Shown here piece by piece: positions 6,378 to 13,052 of a DNA stretch of 13,052 nt (position 1 is the first letter of the stretch; each line of letters opens with the position of its first letter). The DNA is from Flavobacteriaceae bacterium. Its GTDB lineage: Bacteria; Bacteroidota; Bacteroidia; Flavobacteriales; Flavobacteriaceae. The notes beneath the pieces are model-generated. The model ran no database searches. It had not been told where the DNA came from and saw nothing but the letters and a program-made list of their open reading frames with translations. The position numbers were made by a program, and so were the translations under genes. The stretch spans positions 1-13,052 of the forward strand of contig DAOUPU010000051.1 of NCBI GenBank assembly GCA_030625995.1. Direction: 5' to 3'.

Positions 6378-6385
6378 TATATTTG
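6378..6385 (+). promoter_or_regulatory. Putative -7 promoter element for the STAS-like gene
   Basis: TATATTTG is an exact TAnnTTTG match, 19 bp before the GTG start at 6405 and 10 bp past the pruA terminator. No -33 TTTG is visible. Confidence 0.5.
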
Positions 6386-6404
6386 TCACTTTATGCATTA
6401 GATC

Positions 6405-6779
6405 GTGAAAATAGAATTTGACAAGCTCAACCATATCGTAATTGCTACTAAATATAGATCTTCTAGTATTTCAGATATAATTGATTGTATAAATAAGGCA
6501 GTGTCTTTAGGTGAGAAACAAAATTGTCATAATCTTCTTTTTAACATGCAAAATGCTATAGAATCTGGAAGTTTTAATGAAATATATGAGTTTCACAAAA
6601 ATTTGATACAGGTGACTGACTTAACACATGATCACCGTTGTGCAGTAGTTTTCTCCAAAATGGCAAATAAACCTGAAAAACAATTTTATGAAACGATTGG
6701 CTCTAATTGGGGACAAGGAATATTCAAAATATTCTTTAAGATGGAAGATGGGCTTAAGTGGTTAAAAATAAGCAAATAA
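6405..6779 (+). CDS. Small STAS/SpoIIAA-like protein of unknown function
   Basis: A 124-aa soluble protein with no signal peptide or membrane helix. The pattern of alternating strands and helices, the segment LLFNMQNA, and the C-terminal layout (FYETIGSNWG, then IFKIFFKMEDGLKWL) resemble the short SpoIIAA/STAS-like proteins of Bacteroidota. Those are thought to be binding or regulatory proteins, but I do not recognise a specific function. Translation must begin at GTG 6405: the only nearby upstream ATG (6393) is followed at once by an in-frame stop, and the next internal Met is far inside the fold. A TAnnTTTG element 19 bp upstream supports this start. It stands alone between the pruA terminator and a convergent small gene. 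Confidence 0.65.
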   Translation: MKIEFDKLNHIVIATKYRSSSISDIIDCINKAVSLGEKQNCHNLLFNMQNAIESGSFNEIYEFHKNLIQVTDLTHDHRCAVVFSKMANKPEKQFYETIGSNWGQGIFKIFFKMEDGLKWLKISK

Positions 6780-6805
6780 TAGAAATTTATTTAAACCAAC
6801 AGGCC

Positions 6806-6831
6806 AGGAATATTTCATCATCCATATTCCT
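6806..6831. terminator. Hairpin between convergent genes
   Basis: AGGAATAT (6806-6813) and ATATTCCT (6824-6831) form a perfect 8-bp stem with a 10-nt loop in the 55-bp gap between two convergent genes. It lacks a good T-run in either direction, so it is a candidate bidirectional transcript end rather than a classic intrinsic terminator. Confidence 0.4.
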
Positions 6832-6834
6832 AAA

Positions 6835-7014
6835 TCAACCTCCCTGCAATTTATCAGCTCCTGGTAATAATCCAATTAGCTTTTGAGGATCATGAATTAA
6901 TATCGGTATATGCTGCGGACAGATATAAAAATGTGATTCTTGATAATAAAATTTGGTAACCGGTATTTCCTGAGCATCTTTTTTGCAAACCAGGCATTCT
7001 TTTTGATCATTCAT
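6835..7014 (-). CDS. 59-aa putative zinc-binding protein
   Basis: A small soluble protein with a likely zinc site formed by C7-x2-C10 and C32-x2-H35 (CLVC and CPQH). The rest is compact, ending in the conserved-looking IHDPQKLIGLLPGADKL. I recognise it as a small conserved hypothetical of Bacteroidota, often near rsmG, but no function is known to me. A longer reading from TTG at 7035 is possible but unlikely: those bases form the -7 promoter element TAATTTTG (7040-7033), and ATG 7014 is the first ATG. The gene follows rsmG on the same strand with a 64-bp gap and converges with the STAS-like gene. Confidence 0.7.
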   Translation of the reverse strand: MNDQKECLVCKKDAQEIPVTKFYYQESHFYICPQHIPILIHDPQKLIGLLPGADKLQGG

Positions 7015-7032
7015 GTGTTTAAATTTAGAGGA

Positions 7033-7040
7033 CAAAATTA
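7033..7040 (-). promoter_or_regulatory. Putative -7 promoter element for the 59-aa gene
   Basis: Read leftward this is TAATTTTG, an exact TAnnTTTG match 18 bp before ATG 7014. It decides the start choice, because the alternative TTG start would lie inside it. No -33 TTTG is found at the normal distance. Confidence 0.5.
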
Positions 7041-7078
7041 TCTTATTTACAAAAAATAAAACATGATATTTGTTATAT

Positions 7079-7708
7079 TCACGGTTTATACTTCAAAGGC
7101 AAATGCACTACTTTTTTGGTTTGAAAAAAATCTTCGTCAAAATAGTTGCTTAAATTATAAATGGTTGCTTTGGGGAAGTTTTGTAATTCTTCTTTTAGAT
7201 CGCCACCTTTTAAATACAATATCCCATTTTTCAATTCATGATTTTGCTTTTTAGCTATTTTCTTGTGCGTCCATTTTACAAAATCATCCATTTTAGTTAC
7301 CGCTCTGCTCACGATAAAATCAAAACGACCATTAACGTCCTCTGCACGAATGTGTTCAGCCTTGATATTTTTCAATCCTAATTCATCGACTATTTCTTGT
7401 ACTACTTTAATTTTTTTACCAATGGAATCTACCAGATAAAAATTGCTTTCCGGAAACATTATGGCCAATGGGATTCCTGGAAATCCTCCACCCGTTCCAA
7501 TATCCAAAATATTGGATTTTGGCTTAAACTCCTGTACTTTAGCTATTCCTAAGGAGTGAAGTACATGTCTAATAGTTAATTCATCAATATCTTTTCTCGA
7601 TACAACATTAATCTTTGAATTCCAGTCCTTATACAAGTCTTTCAGTTTCGATAACTGCACTATTTGAATATTGGATAAGTTGTCAAAATATCGCAACAAA
7701 TCTTCCAT
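7079..7708 (-). CDS. rsmG: 16S rRNA (guanine-N7)-methyltransferase RsmG
   Basis: A 209-aa SAM-dependent methyltransferase (formerly GidB) that methylates N7 of G527 in 16S rRNA, in the 530 loop of the small subunit. The length is normal. The SAM-binding motif I, LDIGTGGGFPG, is at 68-78, preceded by the family block DWNSKINVVSRKD and the RHVLHSL helix. VDSIGKKIKVV follows as motif II, and the FIVSRAV segment is the motif IV region. It is divergent from the desaturase gene, each with its own TATTTTTG element in the shared 127-bp gap. Loss of RsmG gives low-level streptomycin resistance in several bacteria. Identity is secure. Confidence 0.96.
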   Translation of the reverse strand: MEDLLRYFDNLSNIQIVQLSKLKDLYKDWNSKINVVSRKDIDELTIRHVLHSLGIAKVQEFKPKSNILDIGTGGGFPGIPLAIMFPESNFYLVDSIGKKIKVVQEIVDELGLKNIKAEHIRAEDVNGRFDFIVSRAVTKMDDFVKWTHKKIAKKQNHELKNGILYLKGGDLKEELQNFPKATIYNLSNYFDEDFFQTKKVVHLPLKYKP

Positions 7709-7727
7709 TTTATCGTTTATTTTTAGG

Positions 7728-7735
7728 CAAAAATA
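7728..7735 (-). promoter_or_regulatory. Putative -7 promoter element for rsmG
   Basis: Read leftward this is TATTTTTG, matching TAnnTTTG, 19 bp before the rsmG ATG. The upstream TTG is too far away to serve as a -33 element. Confidence 0.55.
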
Positions 7736-7759
7736 CGATTATTATAATTTAACATTATT

Positions 7760-7792
7760 TTGCAATTTGCTTCTAAAAAACGAGTATTTTTG
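7760..7792 (+). promoter_or_regulatory. Putative promoter for the desaturase/aminotransferase unit
   Basis: TATTTTTG (7785-7792) matches TAnnTTTG. A TTG at 7760-7762 lies 22 bp before it and TTTG at 7766-7769 lies 15 bp before it, so neither spacing is ideal. The ATG is 43 bp downstream. Confidence 0.55.
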
Positions 7793-7835
7793 CATCTGGA
7801 AATATTGGGTTAATATTAATCTAAAATAAAAATTT

Positions 7836-8927
7836 ATGCAAGGGGTAAAATTTTTAACAAGAGACAAAACCAAATTCTTTAGAACATTAAACAAAAGAGT
7901 TAACGATTATTTCAAGGACAACAATATAAAAAAAACAGGTAATTGGAGATTATATATCAAGTCGGTTATCTTTATTACCATGTTCATCGTTCCCTATATT
8001 ATATTGTTAACAGTTGATATGCCTCATTGGGCACAACTTTTATTAACAGTTGTTATAGGAATAGGCATGGCAGGAGTTGGTATGAATGTTATGCACGATG
8101 CCAATCATGATTCTTTCTCGAGCAAAAAGTGGGTCAATAGTTTAATGGGAAGCAGCATTTATATTCTTGCCGGAAATGTATATAACTGGAAAGTGCAACA
8201 CAATGTTTTGCATCATACTTATACAAATATTCAAGGCCTGGATGAAGATATAGATGCCGGAAGGATCATTCGTTTTTCTAAACACACGAAGTGGCTAAAG
8301 ATTCATAAATTTCAGAAATTTTATTCGCTTTTTTTATATGGACTTCTAACCATAAATTGGGCGATAACAACTGATATCAAACAAACTCATAACTATTTAA
8401 AAAGAAAATTGTCTTATGGTAAATTTCCAAACCCGGGTAAGCAATGGTCTATTTTAGTTTTTACAAAAATATTGTATTACTTTACATGGATCGCTTTACC
8501 AATTATGGTAATGAACGTTACCTGGTGGCAGGTTTTAATAGGTTTTTTTGTAATGCACTATACAGCAGGACTAATCTTGAGTATTGTTTTCCAATTGGCT
8601 CACGTTGTTCCAAAAACCGATATGCCTCAACCTGATAGTGAAGGTGTAATGGATCATACTTTTGTTATTCATCAACTATATACAACGTCAAATTTTGGAA
8701 TTAACAGCAAATTTGTAAACTTCTTTACGGGAGGATTGAACCATCAGGTGGAACATCATATTTTTCCTCATATCTCTCATGTTCACTATAAAAAATTGTC
8801 CGAAATTGTTCGGAAAACAACCAAGGAGTTCAATCTCCCTTACAATGAATATAAAACTATGTTTGGCGCTTTTATAGAACATGTTAAACAACTTAATTAT
8901 TTAGGTCACCATAGAGAGATAGCATAA
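7836..8927 (+). CDS. Membrane fatty acid desaturase
   Basis: A 363-aa integral-membrane di-iron desaturase that inserts a cis double bond into an acyl chain. All three histidine boxes are present: HDANHD (87-92), HNVLHH (122-127) and HQVEHH (303-308). The QVEHH form of the third box is typical of front-end and linoleoyl-CoA-type desaturases, but there is no fused cytochrome b5 domain, so an external electron donor is needed. Hydrophobic segments at about 41-88 and 205-250 flank the boxes in the usual order. It likely adjusts membrane fluidity; regiospecificity cannot be read from sequence. The aminotransferase gene starts 29 bp after its stop on the same strand with no terminator between, so the two may be co-transcribed although their functions seem unrelated. 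Confidence 0.92.
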   Translation: MQGVKFLTRDKTKFFRTLNKRVNDYFKDNNIKKTGNWRLYIKSVIFITMFIVPYIILLTVDMPHWAQLLLTVVIGIGMAGVGMNVMHDANHDSFSSKKWVNSLMGSSIYILAGNVYNWKVQHNVLHHTYTNIQGLDEDIDAGRIIRFSKHTKWLKIHKFQKFYSLFLYGLLTINWAITTDIKQTHNYLKRKLSYGKFPNPGKQWSILVFTKILYYFTWIALPIMVMNVTWWQVLIGFFVMHYTAGLILSIVFQLAHVVPKTDMPQPDSEGVMDHTFVIHQLYTTSNFGINSKFVNFFTGGLNHQVEHHIFPHISHVHYKKLSEIVRKTTKEFNLPYNEYKTMFGAFIEHVKQLNYLGHHREIA

Positions 8928-8956
8928 CAATTTACAAAATCCAATTTATTATTACA

Positions 8957-10144
8957 ATGTCCAATCCATTATCAGACAGAATTAACAGCTTGCCAGCTTC
9001 ACAAACTTTGGCAATGGCAGCAAAAGCAAGAGAACTTAGAGAAGAGGGGAAAAACATCATTGGCTTAAGTTTAGGCGAACCTGATTTTAACACGCCCGAA
9101 TTCATCAAAACAGCTGCAATAAAGGCAATTAATGAAAATTACAATTCCTATTCGCCCGTAAATGGATACGGAGAATTGAGAGAAGCAATTTGTCAAAAAT
9201 TCAAACGTGATAACAACCTGACCTATAATCCAAATCAAATTGTTGTATCCACAGGAGCAAAACAATCCATAGCAAATGTTGCTCAGGTTCTATTGAATCC
9301 GGGTGATGAAGTTTTATTGCCTGCGCCGTATTGGGTGAGTTACTCTGCAATTGCAATATTAAGTGAAGCAACAATTGTAGAAATTCCTTCTAGTATTGAA
9401 ACTGATTTTAAGATCACACCGGAACAATTGGAAGCGGCGATAACGCCTAAGACAAAAATGATATTCTTTAACTCTCCAAACAACCCAAGTGGTACTGTTT
9501 TTACCGAGGAAGAATTTAGAGCTTTGGCGAAAGTGTTAGAAAAATATCCCAATATATTTATTCTTTCAGACGAAATTTATGAGCATATCAACTACGGCAC
9601 TCCTAATTTTAGCTTTGCCGAAATTGAAAATATGTACGACAGAACCATTACAGTGAATGGAGTTGCAAAAGCATTTGCGATGACAGGATGGAGAATCGGT
9701 TATATTGGCGCTCCCGAATGGATAGCAAAAGCCTGTACTAAAATGCAAGGGCAAATCACCTCCGGAGCCAACTGTATTGCACAAAGAGCTACTATTACGG
9801 CCTTAGACGCTCCTGTATCTGAAATACAATATATGGTAGATGAATTTCATGCTCGAAGAGATCTGATATTAAATTTATTAGGTAAAATAAAAGGCTTTAA
9901 AACAAATGTGCCTCAAGGAGCATTCTACGTATTCCCGGATGTATCCTATTACTTTGGTAAAACAATTAAAGGAAAAACAATAAATGGAGCCTCTGATTTT
10001 GCAATGTTACTTTTAGAGGAGGCAAATGTTGCTACCGTTACGGGAGATGCTTTTGGAGCACCTGACTGTATCCGAATTTCATATGCGGCATCACAAGATA
10101 ATATCAAAGAAGCTATCAATAGAATAGCTACACTTTTGGCATAA
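8957..10144 (+). CDS. Class I/II pyridoxal phosphate aminotransferase, aspartate aminotransferase-like
   Basis: A 395-aa soluble fold-type I aminotransferase. Key residues are visible: NNPSG at 175-179, Asp205 and Tyr208 in SDEIYE, which contact the cofactor, Lys238 in NGVAKAFAMTGWRIGY as the PLP Schiff-base lysine, and Arg373 in CIRISYA, which holds the substrate carboxylate. The N-terminal SLGEPDFNTP block marks the prokaryotic aspartate aminotransferase subgroup (I-gamma), which moves the amino group between aspartate and 2-oxoglutarate. Some relatives also use prephenate or aromatic acids, so substrate range is uncertain. It follows the desaturase by 29 bp and ends at a strong intrinsic terminator. 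Confidence 0.93.
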   Translation: MSNPLSDRINSLPASQTLAMAAKARELREEGKNIIGLSLGEPDFNTPEFIKTAAIKAINENYNSYSPVNGYGELREAICQKFKRDNNLTYNPNQIVVSTGAKQSIANVAQVLLNPGDEVLLPAPYWVSYSAIAILSEATIVEIPSSIETDFKITPEQLEAAITPKTKMIFFNSPNNPSGTVFTEEEFRALAKVLEKYPNIFILSDEIYEHINYGTPNFSFAEIENMYDRTITVNGVAKAFAMTGWRIGYIGAPEWIAKACTKMQGQITSGANCIAQRATITALDAPVSEIQYMVDEFHARRDLILNLLGKIKGFKTNVPQGAFYVFPDVSYYFGKTIKGKTINGASDFAMLLLEEANVATVTGDAFGAPDCIRISYAASQDNIKEAINRIATLLA

Positions 10145-10177
10145 AAAAGATCTATCTAGTATTTCTTTACCTTTTAC

Positions 10178-10212
10178 AAAACTCTAACTCTAATAAGTTA
10201 GAGTTTTTTTTT
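10178..10212 (+). terminator. Strong intrinsic terminator after the aminotransferase gene
   Basis: ACTCTAACT (10181-10189) and AGTTAGAGT (10196-10204) pair perfectly around a 6-nt loop, extended by A-T pairs, and a run of nine T follows (10204-10212). It is 33 bp after the stop codon and separates the housekeeping block from the GntR/amylase operon. Confidence 0.92.
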
Positions 10213-10318
10213 GAAATATATTAGGATAATATGCTGTTTATCTTTGATTTATACTTGTTAATTGGTAACCATTTAATAAAATTATAATCCATTAACTGCC
10301 TAACTTTTCACATATCTT

Positions 10319-10349
10319 TTTGTAATGTAAATTAAATCTCCTACATTTG
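10319..10349 (+). promoter_or_regulatory. Promoter for the gntR-amylase operon
   Basis: TTTG (10319-10322), a 19-bp spacer and TACATTTG (10342-10349) match the full Bacteroidota -33/-7 consensus, the best promoter in the window. Transcription would begin at about 10356, right at the operator. A second TAnnTTTG match (TATCTTTG, 10239-10246) lies further upstream with no clear -33 element. Nothing else is evident in the gap between the terminator and this promoter. Confidence 0.75.
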
Positions 10350-10358
10350 TTTTATTAG

Positions 10359-10380
10359 TATGTCCATACATATGGACATA
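10359..10380. promoter_or_regulatory. 22-bp perfect palindrome, probable GntR operator
   Basis: The half-sites TATGTCCATA and TATGGACATA are exactly complementary around a 2-bp centre (CA). The site begins 9 bp after the -7 element, at the expected transcription start, and 20 bp before the gntR ATG. This fits autorepression, since a bound dimer would block initiation of the gntR-amylase transcript. Binding by the encoded GntR protein is inferred. Confidence 0.8.
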
Positions 10381-10400
10381 TGCTTTAAACAATCTTATAT

Positions 10401-11138
10401 ATGCAGCTGAGAATAGACCATAACAACGGTACACCTTTACATCTACAAGTAGAAAGTTTAGTAAGAGAACTTATTGAAAAACCAAAATATCAAAAGGGCG
10501 AATTACTACCTAAAGAAGTTGACATTGCAAATAATCTTGGAATTTCTCGTAATACCGTACGCCAGGCGATCAGCAAATTAGTCATCGAAGGCTTACTGGA
10601 AAGAAAAAAAGGTGTTGGGACAAAAGTTGCTACCCAAAATATCAGTACACAATTACAAAGCTGGATGAGTTTTACTCAGGAAATGAATCGCAAGGGAATT
10701 GCATTTATTAATTATGAGATCCACGTTGAAAAAGTCGTTGCTATAGCTGAAGTTGCCAATGTGCTTGAAATAAAAGAAGGAACCCAGGTTTTAAAATTGT
10801 CCCGATTACGCGGAGACAAGGATGGCCCCTTTGTGTATTTCGTTTCATGGCTTCACCCTCGTATCGGTTTAACGGAAAAAGATGATTTTACCCGACCTTT
10901 ATATGAAATAATTGAAAAAGATCACTCCATTATTGTTGACTTATCGCGCGAAGAAATAAAAGCTGTTTCTCCCGAAAAAAATATTTCTACAAAACTACAA
11001 ATTTCTGAAAAAGAGCCCATACTCGAAAGAATTCGAAAAGTATATGATCCCGGAAAAAGGCCCATTGAATATTGTATTGGATATTATCGTGCAGATAAAT
11101 TTTCCTATAGCATTGATATTAAAAGAGAATATCACTAA
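10401..11138 (+). CDS. GntR family regulator with UTRA ligand-binding domain (HutC subfamily)
   Basis: A 245-aa cytoplasmic repressor. The N-terminal winged helix-turn-helix (about 6-80) has the GntR signature: PLHLQV, then LLPKEVDIANNLGISRN and TVRQAISKLVIEGLLERKKGVGTKV. The C-terminal UTRA domain (about 95-240) shows the usual LSRLRGDKDGPFVYFVSWL and PIEYCIGYYRADKFSYSID strands that form the effector pocket. Such regulators respond to small ligands, often sugars or sugar phosphates. The gene lies 9 bp upstream of a GH13 amylase, and its promoter is overlapped by a perfect palindrome, so it probably represses its own operon until an alpha-glucan-derived ligand appears. The ligand is not known. 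GntR control is less usual than SusR-type or LacI-type control for Bacteroidota starch loci. Confidence 0.93.
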   Translation: MQLRIDHNNGTPLHLQVESLVRELIEKPKYQKGELLPKEVDIANNLGISRNTVRQAISKLVIEGLLERKKGVGTKVATQNISTQLQSWMSFTQEMNRKGIAFINYEIHVEKVVAIAEVANVLEIKEGTQVLKLSRLRGDKDGPFVYFVSWLHPRIGLTEKDDFTRPLYEIIEKDHSIIVDLSREEIKAVSPEKNISTKLQISEKEPILERIRKVYDPGKRPIEYCIGYYRADKFSYSIDIKREYH

Positions 11139-11147
11139 GCCAAAGTC

Positions 11148-13052
11148 ATGAAAAAAACATTAATAATACTATTATTAGCCATCAGTTTTTCTTTTGTTCA
11201 AGGTCAGACAAATACGAATGAAAAATTAAAACTTCATGTACCATCTCCCCAATGGGAAGATCAGGTCATATACTTCCTTATGCTCGACAGATTTGCTGAC
11301 GGTGACACAGCCAATAACGATCAGGGAGGTGGGGAATATGATCAAAAGGACTCCAGAAAATTTAGCGGAGGTGATATTCAGGGCGTAATTGATCACTTGG
11401 ATTATATTCAAAATATGGGCGCTACAGCCATTTGGATCACGCCACCGGTTGCCAATCAATGGTGGGATCCGGCAATACAGTTCAGTGGTTATCACGGTTA
11501 TTGGGCGGAAAACTTTAAGGAAGTCGATAAGCATTTCGGGACTTTAGAACTTTATCAACTTCTCTCACATGAAATTCATAAACGTGGTATGTATCTTATC
11601 CAGGATATTGTACTCAATCACACCGGTAATTTTTTTAACTATAACGGAGGATATGACAAGGACAGTGTAAATTTATTCTACGAAACCAATCTAAACAGTA
11701 CACCGGTTGAAAAGCCTACACAATACCCTTTTAACATGAACGATCCGAATGATAGGCATCAAAGAAATGCCAATATCTATAATTGGACACCGGATATTAT
11801 GAATTACGAAGATCCGGTGCAAAAATTAACGTATCAAATGGCTGGTTTGGATGATATCAATACAAAAAATATTGTAGTTCGGGACGTACTACGGGATTCA
11901 TATGGCTACTGGATAAATGTTGTTGGTGTTGATGGATTTAGAATTGATACCATTATCTATGTAGAATTGGATTTTTGGTTCGACTTTATGAACTCATTGA
12001 ACATTGAATTCCCAGGGATTAATCAGGTGGCAAAAAATACCGGTCGAGACAACTTCTTAACCTTTGGCGAGACCTTTATCAAATCAGACCCATTAAAAAA
12101 TGATGGAGATATTGAAGTGGCAAGTTATATGGGTACAAAGAAAAAACCCGCATTGAACAGCATGTTGAATTATCCATTATATTATTCCATAAATCGTGTA
12201 TTTAGTCAAGGATTGCCTACCAAATATATGGCTTATCGTTTAAACACTTTCGTGAACGATACTATTTATAGAGATCCATATCAAATGACAAATTTTTTAG
12301 ATAACCACGATTGGAGTCGATTTATCAATAGTAGTTCACCGGCGGCAATAAAACAAGCCCTTTTCTTATTATATACCATTCCGGGGATTCCTGTAATCTA
12401 TCAGGGTACAGAGCATTTATTTACAGAATCCAGAGCATCCATGTTTAGGGAAGGATGGGGTTCAGAAGATGAAGATCATTTTGATCAGGAAGCAGAAATT
12501 TATCAATTATTAAAATCGTTAGCGGAAATCAGAAAAAAAGATAAGGTTCTGAGCAGAGGTGATCTGGAAGTACTCCACAGTTCGGACGTTGGATCCGGAG
12601 CTTTAGCTTATAAAAGAACTTATCATGATAAGCAATTCATTGTGGTATTCAATACCGCAGATCAACCTGTGTTGATGAGTAATTTGCAAACAAAAGTAAG
12701 CCCCGGGGATGAATTAATTTTCTTAAAAGGAATTGGTTTCTCTGAAAACTGGACAATAGGAAATAATGGTTTTTTAACAGAGGAGCTACCTGCAAGAGCC
12801 GTTGGTATTTTTGAAATAAAAAAGGGCAATAGAAATACAGGGTATCAAAAATTGAATGCTACCATTTCTTTGGTTGGTTCAAACAAAGTATTCAAAGAAG
12901 ATTTCCTTTTAACCGGGAAAGTTCAAGACCTAAACAACCCATTTTACTTAGTTATTGATGATAAATTGACGAATAAAATCAAAATAACCCCTGATAAAAA
13001 AGGAAATTGGCAAGAAAAAATCAGTTTATCTCGTTTCTCTTTTGGAACTTCA
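11148..13052 (+). CDS. Secreted alpha-amylase family enzyme (GH13), 3' end beyond the window
   Basis: The first 635 codons of an open frame with no stop before the window ends. A Sec signal peptide (about 1-20, ending near VQGQ) exports it; no lipobox Cys is seen. The GH13 barrel runs from about 30 to 480: region I DIVLNH (153-158), nucleophile Asp267 in GFRID, acid/base Glu308 in FGETF, and the transition-state Asp385 in FLDNHD. A C-terminal beta domain (about 490-570) follows, and from about 575 comes a further beta-sandwich-like segment that runs off the edge. It should hydrolyse alpha-1,4 glucans such as starch or maltodextrins outside the cytoplasm. The exact subfamily, and whether it is an amylase, neopullulanase or cyclomaltodextrinase, cannot be settled. 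Its start is 9 bp after gntR, in the same operon. Confidence 0.92.
   Translation, partial: MKKTLIILLLAISFSFVQGQTNTNEKLKLHVPSPQWEDQVIYFLMLDRFADGDTANNDQGGGEYDQKDSRKFSGGDIQGVIDHLDYIQNMGATAIWITPPVANQWWDPAIQFSGYHGYWAENFKEVDKHFGTLELYQLLSHEIHKRGMYLIQDIVLNHTGNFFNYNGGYDKDSVNLFYETNLNSTPVEKPTQYPFNMNDPNDRHQRNANIYNWTPDIMNYEDPVQKLTYQMAGLDDINTKNIVVRDVLRDSYGYWINVVGVDGFRIDTIIYVELDFWFDFMNSLNIEFPGINQVAKNTGRDNFLTFGETFIKSDPLKNDGDIEVASYMGTKKKPALNSMLNYPLYYSINRVFSQGLPTKYMAYRLNTFVNDTIYRDPYQMTNFLDNHDWSRFINSSSPAAIKQALFLLYTIPGIPVIYQGTEHLFTESRASMFREGWGSEDEDHFDQEAEIYQLLKSLAEIRKKDKVLSRGDLEVLHSSDVGSGALAYKRTYHDKQFIVVFNTADQPVLMSNLQTKVSPGDELIFLKGIGFSENWTIGNNGFLTEELPARAVGIFEIKKGNRNTGYQKLNATISLVGSNKVFKEDFLLTGKVQDLNNPFYLVIDDKLTNKIKITPDKKGNWQEKISLSRFSFGTS

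Noticed and set aside
7015..7035. TTG start extending the 59-aa protein by seven residues
   Set aside because: The TTG is part of a TAnnTTTG promoter element and an ATG follows at 7014, just before the conserved Cys region.
7063..7254. 63-codon rightward reading frame
   Set aside because: It lies antisense to rsmG, which is a secure gene, and its protein shows no recognisable features.
11226..11534. 102-codon leftward reading frame
   Set aside because: It is antisense to the GH13 catalytic domain, which has all its conserved regions in the other frame.
12619..12632. 14-bp perfect palindrome CTTATCATGATAAG in the amylase gene
   Set aside because: A palindrome this short is expected about once by chance in an AT-rich window of this size, and it has no regulatory position.
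1..13052. CRISPR arrays, tRNA/rRNA genes, insertion sequences, phage or toxin-antitoxin genes
   Set aside because: Looked for throughout; no spaced direct-repeat array, cloverleaf sequence, transposase or integrase reading frame was found.

Overview
The window is low-GC DNA that looks like a marine or soil member of the Bacteroidota, most likely Flavobacteriia. The evidence is AT-rich intergenic DNA, repeated matches to the Bacteroidota promoter element TAnnTTTG, no obvious Shine-Dalgarno sites, and families typical of that group (DUF3667, fasciclin-type lipoprotein, Rrf2 regulator with a Cys cluster, 59-aa CxxC/CxxH protein beside rsmG). No tRNA, rRNA, CRISPR array, transposase or phage gene was seen.

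Left end (1-1704): a leftward set of genes encodes a fasciclin-domain lipoprotein, a class I cytochrome c lipoprotein and the first 15 codons of a third exported protein. A rightward Rrf2-type regulator is divergent from it. By analogy with Bacteroidota clade II nitrous oxide reductase loci, the cut-off gene may be nosZ; this is inference because only its signal peptide is present. The divergent control region is dense with dyads: a Fnr-like dyad, two tandem TTAC-N4-GTAA motifs, a 6-4-6 palindrome and a 26-bp near-perfect palindrome.

Middle (1705-10212): mainly housekeeping genes. An intergenic GC-rich repeat-like patch precedes apaG. Next come a DUF3667 membrane protein and a convergent NRDE/TANGO2 family gene that carries a perfect 16-bp inverted repeat inside its coding sequence. 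These are followed by pruA (1-pyrroline-5-carboxylate dehydrogenase), a small STAS-like protein, a 59-aa putative zinc-binding protein, rsmG, a fatty acid desaturase and a class I aminotransferase that ends at a strong intrinsic terminator.

Right end (10213-13052): a promoter of the Bacteroidota type (TTTG-N19-TACATTTG) is followed at once by a 22-bp operator-like palindrome. Then comes a GntR/UTRA regulator and, 9 bp later, a secreted GH13 alpha-amylase family enzyme that runs off the right edge. This looks like an autoregulated alpha-glucan utilisation operon.

No clearly new multi-gene system was found. The best leads are the layered operator region at the left, the palindrome inside the NRDE gene, and the GntR operator controlling the amylase operon.
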